Assembly: GCA_041389565.1 (NCBI GenBank)
Contig: JAWKRP010000015.1
Span: 1-64,000, forward strand
Direction: 5' to 3'
Origin: JACKEQ01 sp041389565
GTDB taxonomy: Bacteria; Myxococcota_A; UBA796; GCA-2862545
Length of the DNA stretch: 64,000 nt
Of this stretch, positions 40,681-49,291 are shown in pieces. Numbering within the stretch: position 1 is the stretch's first letter; each line of letters begins with the position of its first letter. A program made the translations under genes and the position numbers. Below the pieces are notes generated by a model that was not told the DNA's origin, searched no databases, and was given only the letters and a program-made list of their open reading frames with translations.

Positions 40681-41733
40681 ATGGGCGTCGACGTCAACGT
40701 CTGGGTCACCCTGCTCCTGGTCTCGTGCATGGCCGCCGAGGGGTTCGTGGGCTGGTGGCGCGCGACCCCCGTGTACCGGTTCGCCGACACCGTCTCCGAC
40801 TTCGTGGCCGGGCTCGTCCAGCTCGCCGTGCAGGCCGCGCTCGGCGTGTCGCTCGTGCTGATCTACACCGGCTTCACGCGGTTCGCGCTGTTCGAGCTCC
40901 CGCTGTCGAGCCCGCTGGCATGGGGCTTCGCGTACCTCGTCACCGAGCTCGTCCTGTACTGGCGCCACCGCGCGGGCCACGAGATCGCAGCGCTGTGGGC
41001 GGTCCACGAGGTCCACCACCAGTCCTCCGAGTTCAACTACGCGGTCGGGCAGCGCATCAGCGTCTTCCAGTGGGTGCAGACCGCCCTGTTCGTCTGGCCA
41101 CTCGCCCTCATCGGCATCCCCGTGCCCATGTTCGCGGCCCTGTTCGGGGTCATCCACTTCTACAACTTCCTGCTGCACACCAAGCTGATCGGGCAGCTCG
41201 GCCCGCTCGAGCACCTCCTGCAGACCCCCGCGCTCCACCGCGTGCACCACGGCCGGAACGGCGAGTACATCGACAAGAACTACGGCTTCAGCATCACGCT
41301 GTACGACCGCCTGTTCGGCACGCACCAGCCCGAGGAGCGCCCGGTCGACTACGGCACCACGCAGCCGCTCCCCACGTACCGCATGCTCCACAACCACTTC
41401 GCGCCCTTCGCCCACCTGGCCTCCCGGATGCGGAACGCGGGCTCTCCGCGGCTCGCGCTCGAGGTCGCGCTCCGCCATCCCGGCTGGGACCCGGCCACCC
41501 GAGCCCTCCAGCTCCCCGCGCCCGGGCCCGCCGGCCCCCGCGTCACCCCCGCCGCCCCCGTCGACGGCCCGCGCGCTGCACTGGCCATCGGAGCCCTGCT
41601 GGCCGGGCTCGTCGCGACCCTCGCCCTCACCCAGCTCACGCCCGTGCTGTCGTGGCCCGCACGGCTCGCGGGAGGCCTCGTCACCGCCGTGCTGCTCGGG
41701 GCCGCCACCCACTTCGCTCCGGGGGACCGATGA
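40681..41733 (+). CDS. Membrane fatty-acid hydroxylase / sterol desaturase family (1)
   Basis: 350 residues. Multi-span diiron hydroxylase: 'R-H-R-A-G-H-E' (H-x3-H), 'H-E-V-H-H-Q', a buried His region near 'L-L-H-T-K' and the C-terminal 'H-R-V-H-H-G-R-N'. This is the eight-His pattern of the fatty-acid hydroxylase superfamily (alkylglycerol monooxygenase, carotene hydroxylase and sterol desaturase relatives). Two more hydrophobic segments at about 290-340 extend the C-terminus. Hydroxylation of an acyl or isoprenoid chain is the inferred role. The next start overlaps its stop (ATGA). Confidence 0.87.
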   Translation: MGVDVNVWVTLLLVSCMAAEGFVGWWRATPVYRFADTVSDFVAGLVQLAVQAALGVSLVLIYTGFTRFALFELPLSSPLAWGFAYLVTELVLYWRHRAGHEIAALWAVHEVHHQSSEFNYAVGQRISVFQWVQTALFVWPLALIGIPVPMFAALFGVIHFYNFLLHTKLIGQLGPLEHLLQTPALHRVHHGRNGEYIDKNYGFSITLYDRLFGTHQPEERPVDYGTTQPLPTYRMLHNHFAPFAHLASRMRNAGSPRLALEVALRHPGWDPATRALQLPAPGPAGPRVTPAAPVDGPRAALAIGALLAGLVATLALTQLTPVLSWPARLAGGLVTAVLLGAATHFAPGDR

Positions 41734-42266
41734 CCGACCCAGCCTTCCGCTTCCGGCGCCCCCACCCGATCTTCGAGGACTGGGCCGAGCGGCCCGCACC
41801 GGGGCCCATCGACCGCCGCCTCGTGCACAAGAACGACGATGCCAACGTGCTGCTCGGACGGCTCGAGCGGGTCGGGGCCCACCGGTTCGCCGCGCAGCTC
41901 CACCTCGTGGCGGACCACCCGTTCTTCTTCGAGCACGCCTGCGACCACGTGCCCGGGCTCGCGCTCGTCGAGTGGGGGCGCCAGACCGGCATCGCCGTCG
42001 CGCACCGCTTCTACGACGTGCCGCTCGACGGGTTCGCGTTCGTCATCCGCGAGCTCTCCGTGACGTTCACGAGCTTCGCCGAGCTCGACGGGCCGGTGTT
42101 CGGCGAGAGCGAGGTCACCGAGGTGGTCGAGCGCCGCGGCGTGCTGCACCAGATGCGGTTCGGCGGGCACTTCCTGCAGCACGGCACGTCCATCGGCACG
42201 ATCGAAGGCCAGTGGACCGTGCTCCCCGACGCCGTGATGCGCCGCCTGCGGAAGGGCCCGCGATGA
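41730..42266 (+). CDS. AfsA-type hotdog protein (A-factor biosynthesis family)
   Basis: 178 residues; the start overlaps the hydroxylase stop. 'L-V-H-K-N-D-D-A-N-V-L-L' near the N-terminus, 'D-H-P-F-F-F-E-H' and 'L-A-L-V-E-W-G-R-Q-T-G-I-A-V-A-H' followed by 'F-V-I-R-E-L-S-V-T-F' match the single hotdog repeat of AfsA, the enzyme joining a beta-ketoacyl chain to dihydroxyacetone phosphate in gamma-butyrolactone synthesis. AfsA itself has two such domains in about 300 residues; this protein has one, so it may dimerise or do a related thioester reaction. An unusual partner for a lipid operon. Confidence 0.82.
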   Translation: MTDPAFRFRRPHPIFEDWAERPAPGPIDRRLVHKNDDANVLLGRLERVGAHRFAAQLHLVADHPFFFEHACDHVPGLALVEWGRQTGIAVAHRFYDVPLDGFAFVIRELSVTFTSFAELDGPVFGESEVTEVVERRGVLHQMRFGGHFLQHGTSIGTIEGQWTVLPDAVMRRLRKGPR

Positions 42267-43213
42267 CGCCGTGTCCGTACGTCTACTGCGATGCGGCCCT
42301 CCCGGACGGGTCCGATGCGTGCCCCACCTGCGGGCACCCCCGCGATGTCGGGCGTCTCCAGAGCTCCGCGTGCTTCGCCGAGCTCGTGCTCGCCCTGAAG
42401 CCGCGCCTGCCCGACCGGCTGCTCGACCTGCACCAGATCCTGCCCGTGCACCCGCGCATCCTGCCGTACCAGCTGGGCGCCATGGACGCGCTGGGCATCG
42501 AGCACGCGCTGTTGCAGTCCGCGCCCGACGCCGCCACCACGCTGTCCGGCAATGCCGCGCTGCTCGAGGTCCAGCAGGCCCACCCGGACCGGTTCTGGAC
42601 GAGCTGGTTCGTCGATCCCGCCGGTCCGGACGCCCACGCCGCGCTCGATGCCGCCGTGGCCGCGGGAGTCCGGGTGATCAAGCTGCTCCCGGTCACCGGC
42701 TGGGACCCCGACGACGACGCCCTGTGGCCCTTCTGGGACGCCCTGCAGGCCGCCGGGTGCGTCGCGATGGTCCACACCGGCTTCTTCACGGCGCGCCACC
42801 GCGACGAGGAGGCGCGTGCGGGGCGGTTCATGCGGTCGTGGCTCGGCGATCCCCTGCGCTTCGACCGCGTGTGCCGGGCCTTTCCCGACCTCCGCGTGAT
42901 CCTGTGCCACGCGGGCGGCTCCGTGTACGCCCCCCAGGCCGCCGAGATGATGCGCCAGCACCCGAACGTCTGGGGCGACCTCTCGGGCAGCGGCCGGTTC
43001 GCGCTCAGACTCCTGCTGTCCCAGCCCTACCCGGTCGACTGGGCGAAGCTGTTCTGGGGCAACGACAGCCCGCCGTACGCGTACCCCCTGAACCTCCGCC
43101 TGCTGCTCCACGACCTCGAAGCCGCCGGGCGCACGGACCTCACGGAGCCCCTGCTGTACAGCAACGGCGCGAGGTTCGCAGCGGAGGCTCTGGCGCCCGT
43201 GGGCCCGGCGTGA
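42263..43213 (+). CDS. Amidohydrolase-2 family enzyme with N-terminal zinc ribbon
   Basis: 316 residues; ATGA overlap with the previous gene. Residues 4-24 carry C-P-Y-V-Y-C and C-P-T-C, a short zinc ribbon. The remainder is a TIM-barrel amidohydrolase: 'L-D-L-H-Q-I-L-P-V-H' (degenerate first metal motif), 'A-M-V-H-T-G-F-F', 'V-I-L-C-H-A-G-G' and 'W-G-N-D-S-P-P' (metal or catalytic Asp). Amidohydrolase-2 members include decarboxylases and lactonases, so hydrolysis or formation of a lactone or carboxyl group is possible here (inference). Confidence 0.82.
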   Translation: MTPCPYVYCDAALPDGSDACPTCGHPRDVGRLQSSACFAELVLALKPRLPDRLLDLHQILPVHPRILPYQLGAMDALGIEHALLQSAPDAATTLSGNAALLEVQQAHPDRFWTSWFVDPAGPDAHAALDAAVAAGVRVIKLLPVTGWDPDDDALWPFWDALQAAGCVAMVHTGFFTARHRDEEARAGRFMRSWLGDPLRFDRVCRAFPDLRVILCHAGGSVYAPQAAEMMRQHPNVWGDLSGSGRFALRLLLSQPYPVDWAKLFWGNDSPPYAYPLNLRLLLHDLEAAGRTDLTEPLLYSNGARFAAEALAPVGPA

Positions 43214-43761
43214 TCCCGCCACACGTCCATCAGCGCCGCTGGCGCTGGGCCCGATCGCTCGTCCGTGGCGCGGTGGGCCCATGGGCACGGGTCCGCGTGC
43301 CCCTCGACGGCGCGGAGCACCTGCCCACACGGGGCCCCGCGCTGGTCGTGTCGAACCACCGCAGCTACGCCGACACCCTGTGGCTGGCGTCGCACCTCCC
43401 GCCGTTCGTGCTGTGCGGCCCGAAGCCGCGCCTCATGCGCGACCCGCTCCGCCGCGCGTTCGTGGCCCTGGCCAACGGCGTGCCGGACACCGGTGAGGCC
43501 GAGTGGAAGGCCGATGTGGCCGAGCTCCTGTCGAAGGGAGAGATCGTGCTGACCTATCCCGAAGGGGGCCGGCGAGTGGCGCTGGACGAGCTCCGTCCCT
43601 GGGCGTCGGAAGCCGCACTGTCCGGGATGGTCCCGGTCTTCCCCATCGCCCACACCGGCACTCGCCTCGTCGCGGGACCGGCGCTCGCGCCCGAGGGGAC
43701 GCCCGAGGCGCTCACGGCCCGGCTCCGACAGGCCCTGGTGGACCTGGGCGCCCCGTGCTGA
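43210..43761 (+). CDS. PlsC-type 1-acylglycerol-phosphate acyltransferase (1)
   Basis: 183 residues from the GTG at 43210, overlapping the previous stop (GTGA). Catalytic motif N-H-R-S-Y-A-D (His50, Asp55) and Y-P-E-G-G-R (116-121), the usual FPEGTR block. It is shorter than classic PlsC (about 240 residues) and lacks a clear membrane anchor. It likely transfers an acyl group to a glycerol-type or similar acceptor in this operon. The following gene begins before its stop. Confidence 0.85.
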   Translation: MIPPHVHQRRWRWARSLVRGAVGPWARVRVPLDGAEHLPTRGPALVVSNHRSYADTLWLASHLPPFVLCGPKPRLMRDPLRRAFVALANGVPDTGEAEWKADVAELLSKGEIVLTYPEGGRRVALDELRPWASEAALSGMVPVFPIAHTGTRLVAGPALAPEGTPEALTARLRQALVDLGAPC

Positions 43762-44624
43762 TGGTGACCGGCGCCACGGGCTTCGTGGGGCAGCGGGTGG
43801 TGAAGCGGCTCGTGGACACGGGGGTCCCGCACGAGGTGGTGCGCGGGCGGCTCGAGGATCCGGGGGTCTTTCGCGGGGTGGCCGCACGCGCCTCGGGGTG
43901 GCTGCACCTGGCCCGGAAGACGCGGGACCCCGACCACACGGGGTTCGACGTGAACGTCGCCATGGCCCGCAACCTCGCGGACGTCGCCGCCGGAACGCCG
44001 ATGGTGACGCTGTCTTCGGTCGGGGTGTACGGGCACGGCGCGCACCGGTACGCCGACGAGTCCACGCCGGAGGCCCCCGACACCGCGCTCGGGCGCTCCC
44101 AGGCCGCTGCAGACGCCCTCCTCCGCGACGCGGGCGCTTCGATCCTGCGCCCGCGGTTCGTGGTCGGGCCCGGAGATCGGCACGTGGTCCCGGGCCTGTC
44201 GCGGTTGCTCGCACGCTCGCCCGTCTGGGTGGACGCCGGGCGCGCGGAGCTGTCGTTCGTGCACGTCGACGACCTCGCCCACGCGCTGATTGAAGCCCTG
44301 CCCTGGGAATCGGGCGTGTGGCACGTGACGGACGGGCACCCGATCCGCTTTCGCGACGTGGCCGCGGTGCTCGGCGCACGCCCCCGGGTGTCCGTGCCGT
44401 TCCGTGCGCTCTACGCGCCGGTCCGCCTGCGCGAGCGCCTGCTGGGGCTCGATCCCGAGGGGGTGTCGGGCCTGTCGTCGATCCGGCTGAAGCTGCTCGC
44501 CCGCGACCAGAGCTTCTCGAGCGCGCGCCTCCACGACCGGCTCGGCGTGCCGTTCCGCACGTTCCGCCAGGCGGTCACACCGGACGTGTCCGGATGCGCA
44601 CCGGAGACGCCGGGCGCAGCGTGA
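43755..44624 (+). CDS. NAD-dependent epimerase/dehydratase-like protein lacking the YxxxK pair
   Basis: 289 residues. The GTG at 43755 gives V-L-M-V-T-G-A-T-G-F-V-G-Q-R, a complete Rossmann G-x-x-G-x-x-G; the ATG at 43761 is the alternative. 'T-L-S-S-V-G-V-Y-G-H-G' fits the extended SDR Ser position, but where Y-x-x-x-K is expected the sequence is L-G-R-S-Q-A-A-A-D, with neither Tyr nor Lys. It may therefore be a binding or non-redox member. The 3' end overlaps the convergent P450 gene by 50 bp. Confidence 0.8.
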   Translation: MLMVTGATGFVGQRVVKRLVDTGVPHEVVRGRLEDPGVFRGVAARASGWLHLARKTRDPDHTGFDVNVAMARNLADVAAGTPMVTLSSVGVYGHGAHRYADESTPEAPDTALGRSQAAADALLRDAGASILRPRFVVGPGDRHVVPGLSRLLARSPVWVDAGRAELSFVHVDDLAHALIEALPWESGVWHVTDGHPIRFRDVAAVLGARPRVSVPFRALYAPVRLRERLLGLDPEGVSGLSSIRLKLLARDQSFSSARLHDRLGVPFRTFRQAVTPDVSGCAPETPGAA

Positions 44625-45870
44625 CGACCGGGAAGGGCTTCACCTCGCCGACCGTCTCCCAGTCCACCTGCTCCACCAGGCTCGCGAGCACGAGCACGCC
44701 CTCGAGCATCGCGAAGTGGTCGCCGATGCACTTCCGCGGGCCCGCCAGGAACGGCATGAACGCGTGCCGGTGCCGTGCCGCCTCGCGCTCGGGGGTGAAC
44801 CGGTCGGGGTCCCAGCGGTCGGGATCGGGCCAGTGGTCGGGCAGGTGGTGCGTGGCGTACGGGCTCAGGAACACCCAGCTCCCGCGCGGGATGTCGAAGC
44901 CCCCCACCACGTCGTCCTCCACGGGGGTGCGACCGGCCGACCACACGGGAGGGTAGCGCCGGAGCGACTCGCAGAACACGGCGCGCGTGAGGGGCAGGGC
45001 CGCGAACGTGCCGCGGGTGACGGGCCCGCAGAAGGCTTCGCGCGCTTCGTCCCGCAGGCGCTCCCTCCACTCCGGGTGCCGGCCGAGCTCGTACACCGAC
45101 CACACGAGCGCGTTCGACAGGGTCTCGAACCCCGCCATGAACAGGGTCTTCACCTGGCCGAGCAGCTCCGTGTCCGAGCGGTCTCCGGCGTCCAGGAAGT
45201 CGCCCAGCACGTCGTCCTGGCGGGGTGCCGTGCGCCGGGCCCGCACCACGTCGCCCAGGACGCGGTCGAGGTGCGCGACGGCCCGTCGGAACCGGCGGTT
45301 CACCGGGGTGGGCACCCAGAGCGGCGGCGTGACGGGCGCCACGATGCGACGGGTGGTGAGCGAGATGGCCTCGTCGAACGCGAGCCGGATCGTGTCCACG
45401 TGGCTCGCCATGGCGTCGCCGAGGAAGGCCTGCCCCGCGACCCGCATCGTGGTGCGCTGCAGATCCTCGAGCGTGTCGGGCTCCGGCGTGCGCGCCCAGC
45501 TCGCGGCCAGCGTGCGGCCAGCTTCGCGCATGCCCTCGGCCAGCCGATCGATGCGGTCGGCGCGGAAGGCGGGCCCCGCGACCCGCCGCTGCTCGGCCCA
45601 GGTGTCGCCGTCGGACGTGAGCAGCCCGTCTCCGAGCACCTCGCGGAACCTAAGGTACGCCTTCACGCCCTTCGTGTAGTTCCGGTAGTTCGACGACATC
45701 ACGCGCCCGACGTGCTCGGGGTCGGCGACGCACACCACCGTGATCGGGCCGATGCGGTAGCGCGCGATGGGGTGCTCCGCCGCGACGCGCCTCAGGAGCT
45801 CGGCGCGGTCGTCGCGGAAGTCGAGCAGCGACCCGAGGACCGGCAACCCGGGATGGAGCGGCGGCAGCAT
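44575..45870 (-). CDS. Cytochrome P450
   Basis: 431 residues from the ATG at 45870, soluble. I-helix A-G-F-E-T (246-250, with the acid-Thr pair), E-S-L-R (301-304), the P-E-R-F-like segment 'D-P-D-R-F-T-P-E-R', and the haem loop F-L-A-G-P-R-K-C-I-G with Cys381. This matches CYP102A/CYP4-like bacterial fatty-acid P450s more than macrolide CYP107 types. It is divergent from the sulfotransferase with only 36 bp between starts, implying joint control. It probably oxidises the same lipid. Confidence 0.92.
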   Translation of the reverse strand: MLPPLHPGLPVLGSLLDFRDDRAELLRRVAAEHPIARYRIGPITVVCVADPEHVGRVMSSNYRNYTKGVKAYLRFREVLGDGLLTSDGDTWAEQRRVAGPAFRADRIDRLAEGMREAGRTLAASWARTPEPDTLEDLQRTTMRVAGQAFLGDAMASHVDTIRLAFDEAISLTTRRIVAPVTPPLWVPTPVNRRFRRAVAHLDRVLGDVVRARRTAPRQDDVLGDFLDAGDRSDTELLGQVKTLFMAGFETLSNALVWSVYELGRHPEWRERLRDEAREAFCGPVTRGTFAALPLTRAVFCESLRRYPPVWSAGRTPVEDDVVGGFDIPRGSWVFLSPYATHHLPDHWPDPDRWDPDRFTPEREAARHRHAFMPFLAGPRKCIGDHFAMLEGVLVLASLVEQVDWETVGEVKPFPVVTLRPASPVRIRTRPV

Positions 45871-45906
45871 GGGTCCTCGTACCCCGCGGGCCGCTATGCT
45901 GCGCCC

Positions 45907-46983
45907 GTGAAGCACCGCTGGCGAATGGACCTGAACTGGCTGTGTGGCGCCACCGCGTCGACGTGGCACCGCCTGCGGCGCGAGCACGGGGTGGATGCCG
46001 CGTACGCCCACCGGGCCGCCCAGATCACCGTGCTGTCGGCCTACAACTCCGCGGTGCGCCGCTTCGATCGGCACCCGCCCCGCCCGCTGAAGCGCGACCC
46101 CGTGTTCGTGCTCGGCCACTGGCGCAGCGGCACGACGTGGCTGTACCACCGCATGGCGGAAGCGCCCGGCCTCACGGCTCCGAATGCGTTCCAGGTCGTG
46201 AATCCCCTCACGTTCCGGGCCTCCGAGCCGGTGGCGTCGCGCGTGTTCGCCGGGCTGGTGCCCGAGAAGCGCGTGCAGGACGACGTGCCGCTGGGGTTCG
46301 CCCTGCCCGAGGAGGACGAGTACGCCATCGCCCTGCTCGCCGGCACGAGCCCGTACCTCGGGCGGAGCTTCCCGCGCGCGCTGCCGTTCTACGAGCGCTT
46401 CCTGACCCTCGACGCCTGCACGGACGCCGAGCGCACCGCCTTCCACCGCGCGATGCGGGTGTTCCTCGGGCGCCTGATGGACGGCGCGGACGCACGTCCG
46501 CTGCTGAAGTCCCCCGCCCACACGGCTCGCGTGAAGCACCTGCTGCGGTGGTTCCCGGACGCCCGGTTCGTGCACATCCACCGCGACCCGTTCGCGGTGT
46601 TCGCGTCGACCCGGCACCTGTACGACACGGTCGACTGGTTCTGGACGCTCCAGCGCCGCGACGGGAGCCCGGACGCCACGATCCTGCGGCAGTACCGCGC
46701 GGTCCACGACGCCTGGTTCGCCTCCCGGGACCTCATCGCGCCCGGCCACCTCGTGGAGCTCGCGTACGAGGATCTGGTCGCCGACCCGCAGGGCCAGCTC
46801 GACCGGGTGTTCGCGGGGCTCGGGCTGGGCGCGGCCCCCACCGTTCCGGCCCGTCCCCACCGAGCGAATCGCTTCCCGGACCTGTCGGAGGCCGACCAGG
46901 ACGCCGTGCGCGACGTGGCGGCCGCGTGCTTCGACGCGTGGGGCTACCCGAGCAGGGCGCGCACCGCGACAGGCCAGCGGTAG
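45907..46983 (+). CDS. Sulfotransferase family protein
   Basis: 358 residues from the GTG at 45907 (ATG at 45925 is possible). PAPS-binding 5' loop 'V-L-G-H-W-R-S-G-T-T-W-L' (about 68-79) and 3'-phosphate motif 'F-V-H-I-H-R-D-P-F-A-V-F-A-S'. The family transfers sulfate from PAPS to hydroxyl groups of lipids, sugars or amines. Next to a P450 and hydroxylases it suggests sulfation of a hydroxylated chain. The 3' end overlaps the convergent acyltransferase gene by 40 bp. Confidence 0.9.
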   Translation: MKHRWRMDLNWLCGATASTWHRLRREHGVDAAYAHRAAQITVLSAYNSAVRRFDRHPPRPLKRDPVFVLGHWRSGTTWLYHRMAEAPGLTAPNAFQVVNPLTFRASEPVASRVFAGLVPEKRVQDDVPLGFALPEEDEYAIALLAGTSPYLGRSFPRALPFYERFLTLDACTDAERTAFHRAMRVFLGRLMDGADARPLLKSPAHTARVKHLLRWFPDARFVHIHRDPFAVFASTRHLYDTVDWFWTLQRRDGSPDATILRQYRAVHDAWFASRDLIAPGHLVELAYEDLVADPQGQLDRVFAGLGLGAAPTVPARPHRANRFPDLSEADQDAVRDVAAACFDAWGYPSRARTATGQR

Positions 46984-48071
46984 GCCGAGCCCGTGGGGAT
47001 GGTGGCCTTCAGGTAGCGGTCGCGGGTGCGGATCTCGAACGCCCGGTGGAACTCGACGTTCACGTTCAGCACGTCGGACAGGGGGATGCGCAGGTCGCCC
47101 ACCTCGATGCGGTCGGGGAGCAGGCGCATGCAGCCCTCGGCGACGGGATGCGGCGCGGGACCGGTGTGATCGACCACCACGAGCGGGGCGGTCTGCAGCA
47201 CGACCCCGCGAGCGTCCCGGCACCGCGCGGCCTCCCGGGCATCCTGCGCGGAGACGGCCGCTGCGAGCGGGGTGACCGAGCCATCCCGGCGCGTGAGCGC
47301 GAAGTCGCGGTCGACCGTGAGGACCTCGCCGCACGGACAGCACAGCGCGGTGCGCGTCTCCCACAGGCGGCCGCCACAGGCCGGACAGGCGTGCACGAGG
47401 TTCGACAACCCCTGGATGGACGGGCGGTGCACGGGGAGCTCGGGGTGGCTGTCGTGCGGGACCGTGAGGCGCTCGCGCAGGACCGCGATGCGGTCGGCAT
47501 CCGGGAGGTCGGCGGGAGGGGTCCACGGAGCGTCGATCTCGATGCGCAGGCGCGCCCGACCCGGGTGCACGGCCCACCGCGGCCACTGGCGGTAGTGGTT
47601 GTGGATGCGGGCCGTCACGACAGGCACGCCCAGCAGGCGGATCAGCCCGGCCAGACCGGGCAGGAAGGGCTGCAGGGTGCCGTCCCACGTGCGCTCGCCC
47701 TCGGGAAACAGCCCGACCACCGACCCGACCTGCGCCCACTTCTTGAGCAGGTACACGGCCCGGAGGTCGCTGTGGAACCGCTTCTTCGGGACCGTGCCGA
47801 GCCAGCGCTGGAACGGGCCGATCACGGGGGCCGTCACGACGGTCTCGGTGCCCATCCACTGGATGCTGCGTCGCGCGGCGATGGGCAGCGTGATGGGGTC
47901 GAGCAGCGTGGCGTGGTTCGCGAGCAGGAGCGCGGGACCGTCGGGCAGCGAGCCATGCACGTCGAGCGACACGAGCCCGCGGAGCACGGCGCGGGACGGG
48001 GCCCACAGGGGTCGGAGGCGGCGCTCGACCTCCGCGAGGTGCGCGGCAGAGGGCTCGATCCACGGCTTCAT
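46944..48071 (-). CDS. PlsC-type acyltransferase (2) fused to a C-terminal zinc ribbon
   Basis: 375 residues from the ATG at 48071, whose ATGA overlaps the hydroxylase stop. Catalytic N-H-A-T-L-L-D and F-P-E-G-E-R are present in the N-terminal 200 residues. Residues about 230-260 carry C-P-A-C-G-G and C-C-P-C-G, forming a zinc ribbon, followed by a beta-rich C-terminal domain of about 120 residues. Such a fusion is uncommon. The ribbon could be structural or recruit a partner. It is the last gene of the SDR-hydroxylase-acyltransferase operon. Confidence 0.85.
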   Translation of the reverse strand: MKPWIEPSAAHLAEVERRLRPLWAPSRAVLRGLVSLDVHGSLPDGPALLLANHATLLDPITLPIAARRSIQWMGTETVVTAPVIGPFQRWLGTVPKKRFHSDLRAVYLLKKWAQVGSVVGLFPEGERTWDGTLQPFLPGLAGLIRLLGVPVVTARIHNHYRQWPRWAVHPGRARLRIEIDAPWTPPADLPDADRIAVLRERLTVPHDSHPELPVHRPSIQGLSNLVHACPACGGRLWETRTALCCPCGEVLTVDRDFALTRRDGSVTPLAAAVSAQDAREAARCRDARGVVLQTAPLVVVDHTGPAPHPVAEGCMRLLPDRIEVGDLRIPLSDVLNVNVEFHRAFEIRTRDRYLKATIPTGSAYRWPVAVRALLG

Positions 48072-49291
48072 CGCGCAGGCTCCGGTGCGCGGGGCACGAG
48101 CGTGCCGAGCCCGAGCGCGAGGCCCACACCGAGCAGGGCCGCCGCAATCCAGGGCGGGAACAGCACCGCGGACGCGGCCATCAGCGCGGCCCGTACGCGC
48201 TCCGACCCCATGCTGGGCGGGCGATTCTCGAGGTGCTGACCCACGCGGTGCAGCGCGACGAGGCCGTGCACGAGCAGCAAGGCAGCCGGCAGCCCGAGCG
48301 CGGGCCAGGCGGGGGCACTGAGCAGGAATCCGTTCGCGAGCGCGACCTCGAGGAGGGCCTGCGGCAGGGTCCGGCACGGCTCCTCCACCTTGCGCGGCGC
48401 GACACCGAAACCGGGATCCGAGCCATGCCCACCGGTGTTTCGCGTGGTCTCAGAGGAAACCTGGGTCTTCGGGTTCCAGCCGGGATGGCGGACCCACGCG
48501 AGCAGCCGGTGGGCCGGGCTCCAGCCCTCCGTGCGCTGCCAGGCTCGCGCGAACGGGCCGAACACCGAGCGGAGCGGCGAGTGGCCCGGCAGCGACGCCG
48601 CGATGCCGTACACCGGCGCCTCGCGCTCCGGCACGAAGGTGCCGAACAGGCGGTCCCACACGATCAGGTTCGCGCCGTAGTTGGCGTCCTGGTAGCCGGG
48701 CTGACAGCCGTGGTGCACGCGGTGGTGGCTCGGGGTGTTCACCACCCAGCCGAGCGCGTCGAGGCGCCCGATCCACCGCACGTGCAGCCAGTACTGGCCG
48801 GCGATGTGGATCACGAACAGCACGGCCGTCCACGCCATCGGCACGCCGAGCACGGCCAGCGGCAGGATCGTCGGCCAGTCGAGCGCGCTGCGGAACGGGG
48901 CCGTGCGCATCGCGACCGTGATGTTGTACTCCTCGGGCTGGTGGTGCACCTGGTGGACCGCCCAGCCGAGCGCGGTCTCGTGGGACGCCCGATGGAAGAC
49001 GTACCCGAGCAGGTCGTACGCGAGGAACGCCCACACGTAGTCGACCGGACGCCCGGCCCACAGACCGAGCGAAGCGGACTCGAGCACCCAGCCGTACACC
49101 AGGATCAGCCAGAGCTTCCCGAAGAACGCGACACACCCGGTGAAGGCCTGCACGGCGATGGACTCGAGGCTGTCCGCCCAGCGATGCCAGGGCGCTCCGG
49201 CGGGCCTGCGCAGGCCCACGACCGCGTCGGCACCCACGCACACGGCCGCTTCCGTGAGGAAGAGCGCGTACGCGAGGGCCTCGAGGGACAT
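48068..49291 (-). CDS. Membrane fatty-acid hydroxylase / sterol desaturase family (2)
   Basis: 407 residues; the ATG at 49291 shares its first base with the SDR stop codon (TGATG). His motifs 'F-H-R-A-S-H-E', 'H-Q-V-H-H-Q', 'W-L-H-V-R-W' and 'H-H-R-V-H-H-G' match hydroxylase (1), and the segment 'N-Y-G-A-N-L-I-V-W-D-R-L-F-G-T' is shared with it, so the two are paralogs. It has a longer C-terminus with extra membrane helices at about 320-400. The presence of two hydroxylases suggests two hydroxylations or chain-specific enzymes. Confidence 0.88.
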   Translation of the reverse strand: MSLEALAYALFLTEAAVCVGADAVVGLRRPAGAPWHRWADSLESIAVQAFTGCVAFFGKLWLILVYGWVLESASLGLWAGRPVDYVWAFLAYDLLGYVFHRASHETALGWAVHQVHHQPEEYNITVAMRTAPFRSALDWPTILPLAVLGVPMAWTAVLFVIHIAGQYWLHVRWIGRLDALGWVVNTPSHHRVHHGCQPGYQDANYGANLIVWDRLFGTFVPEREAPVYGIAASLPGHSPLRSVFGPFARAWQRTEGWSPAHRLLAWVRHPGWNPKTQVSSETTRNTGGHGSDPGFGVAPRKVEEPCRTLPQALLEVALANGFLLSAPAWPALGLPAALLLVHGLVALHRVGQHLENRPPSMGSERVRAALMAASAVLFPPWIAAALLGVGLALGLGTLVPRAPEPAR

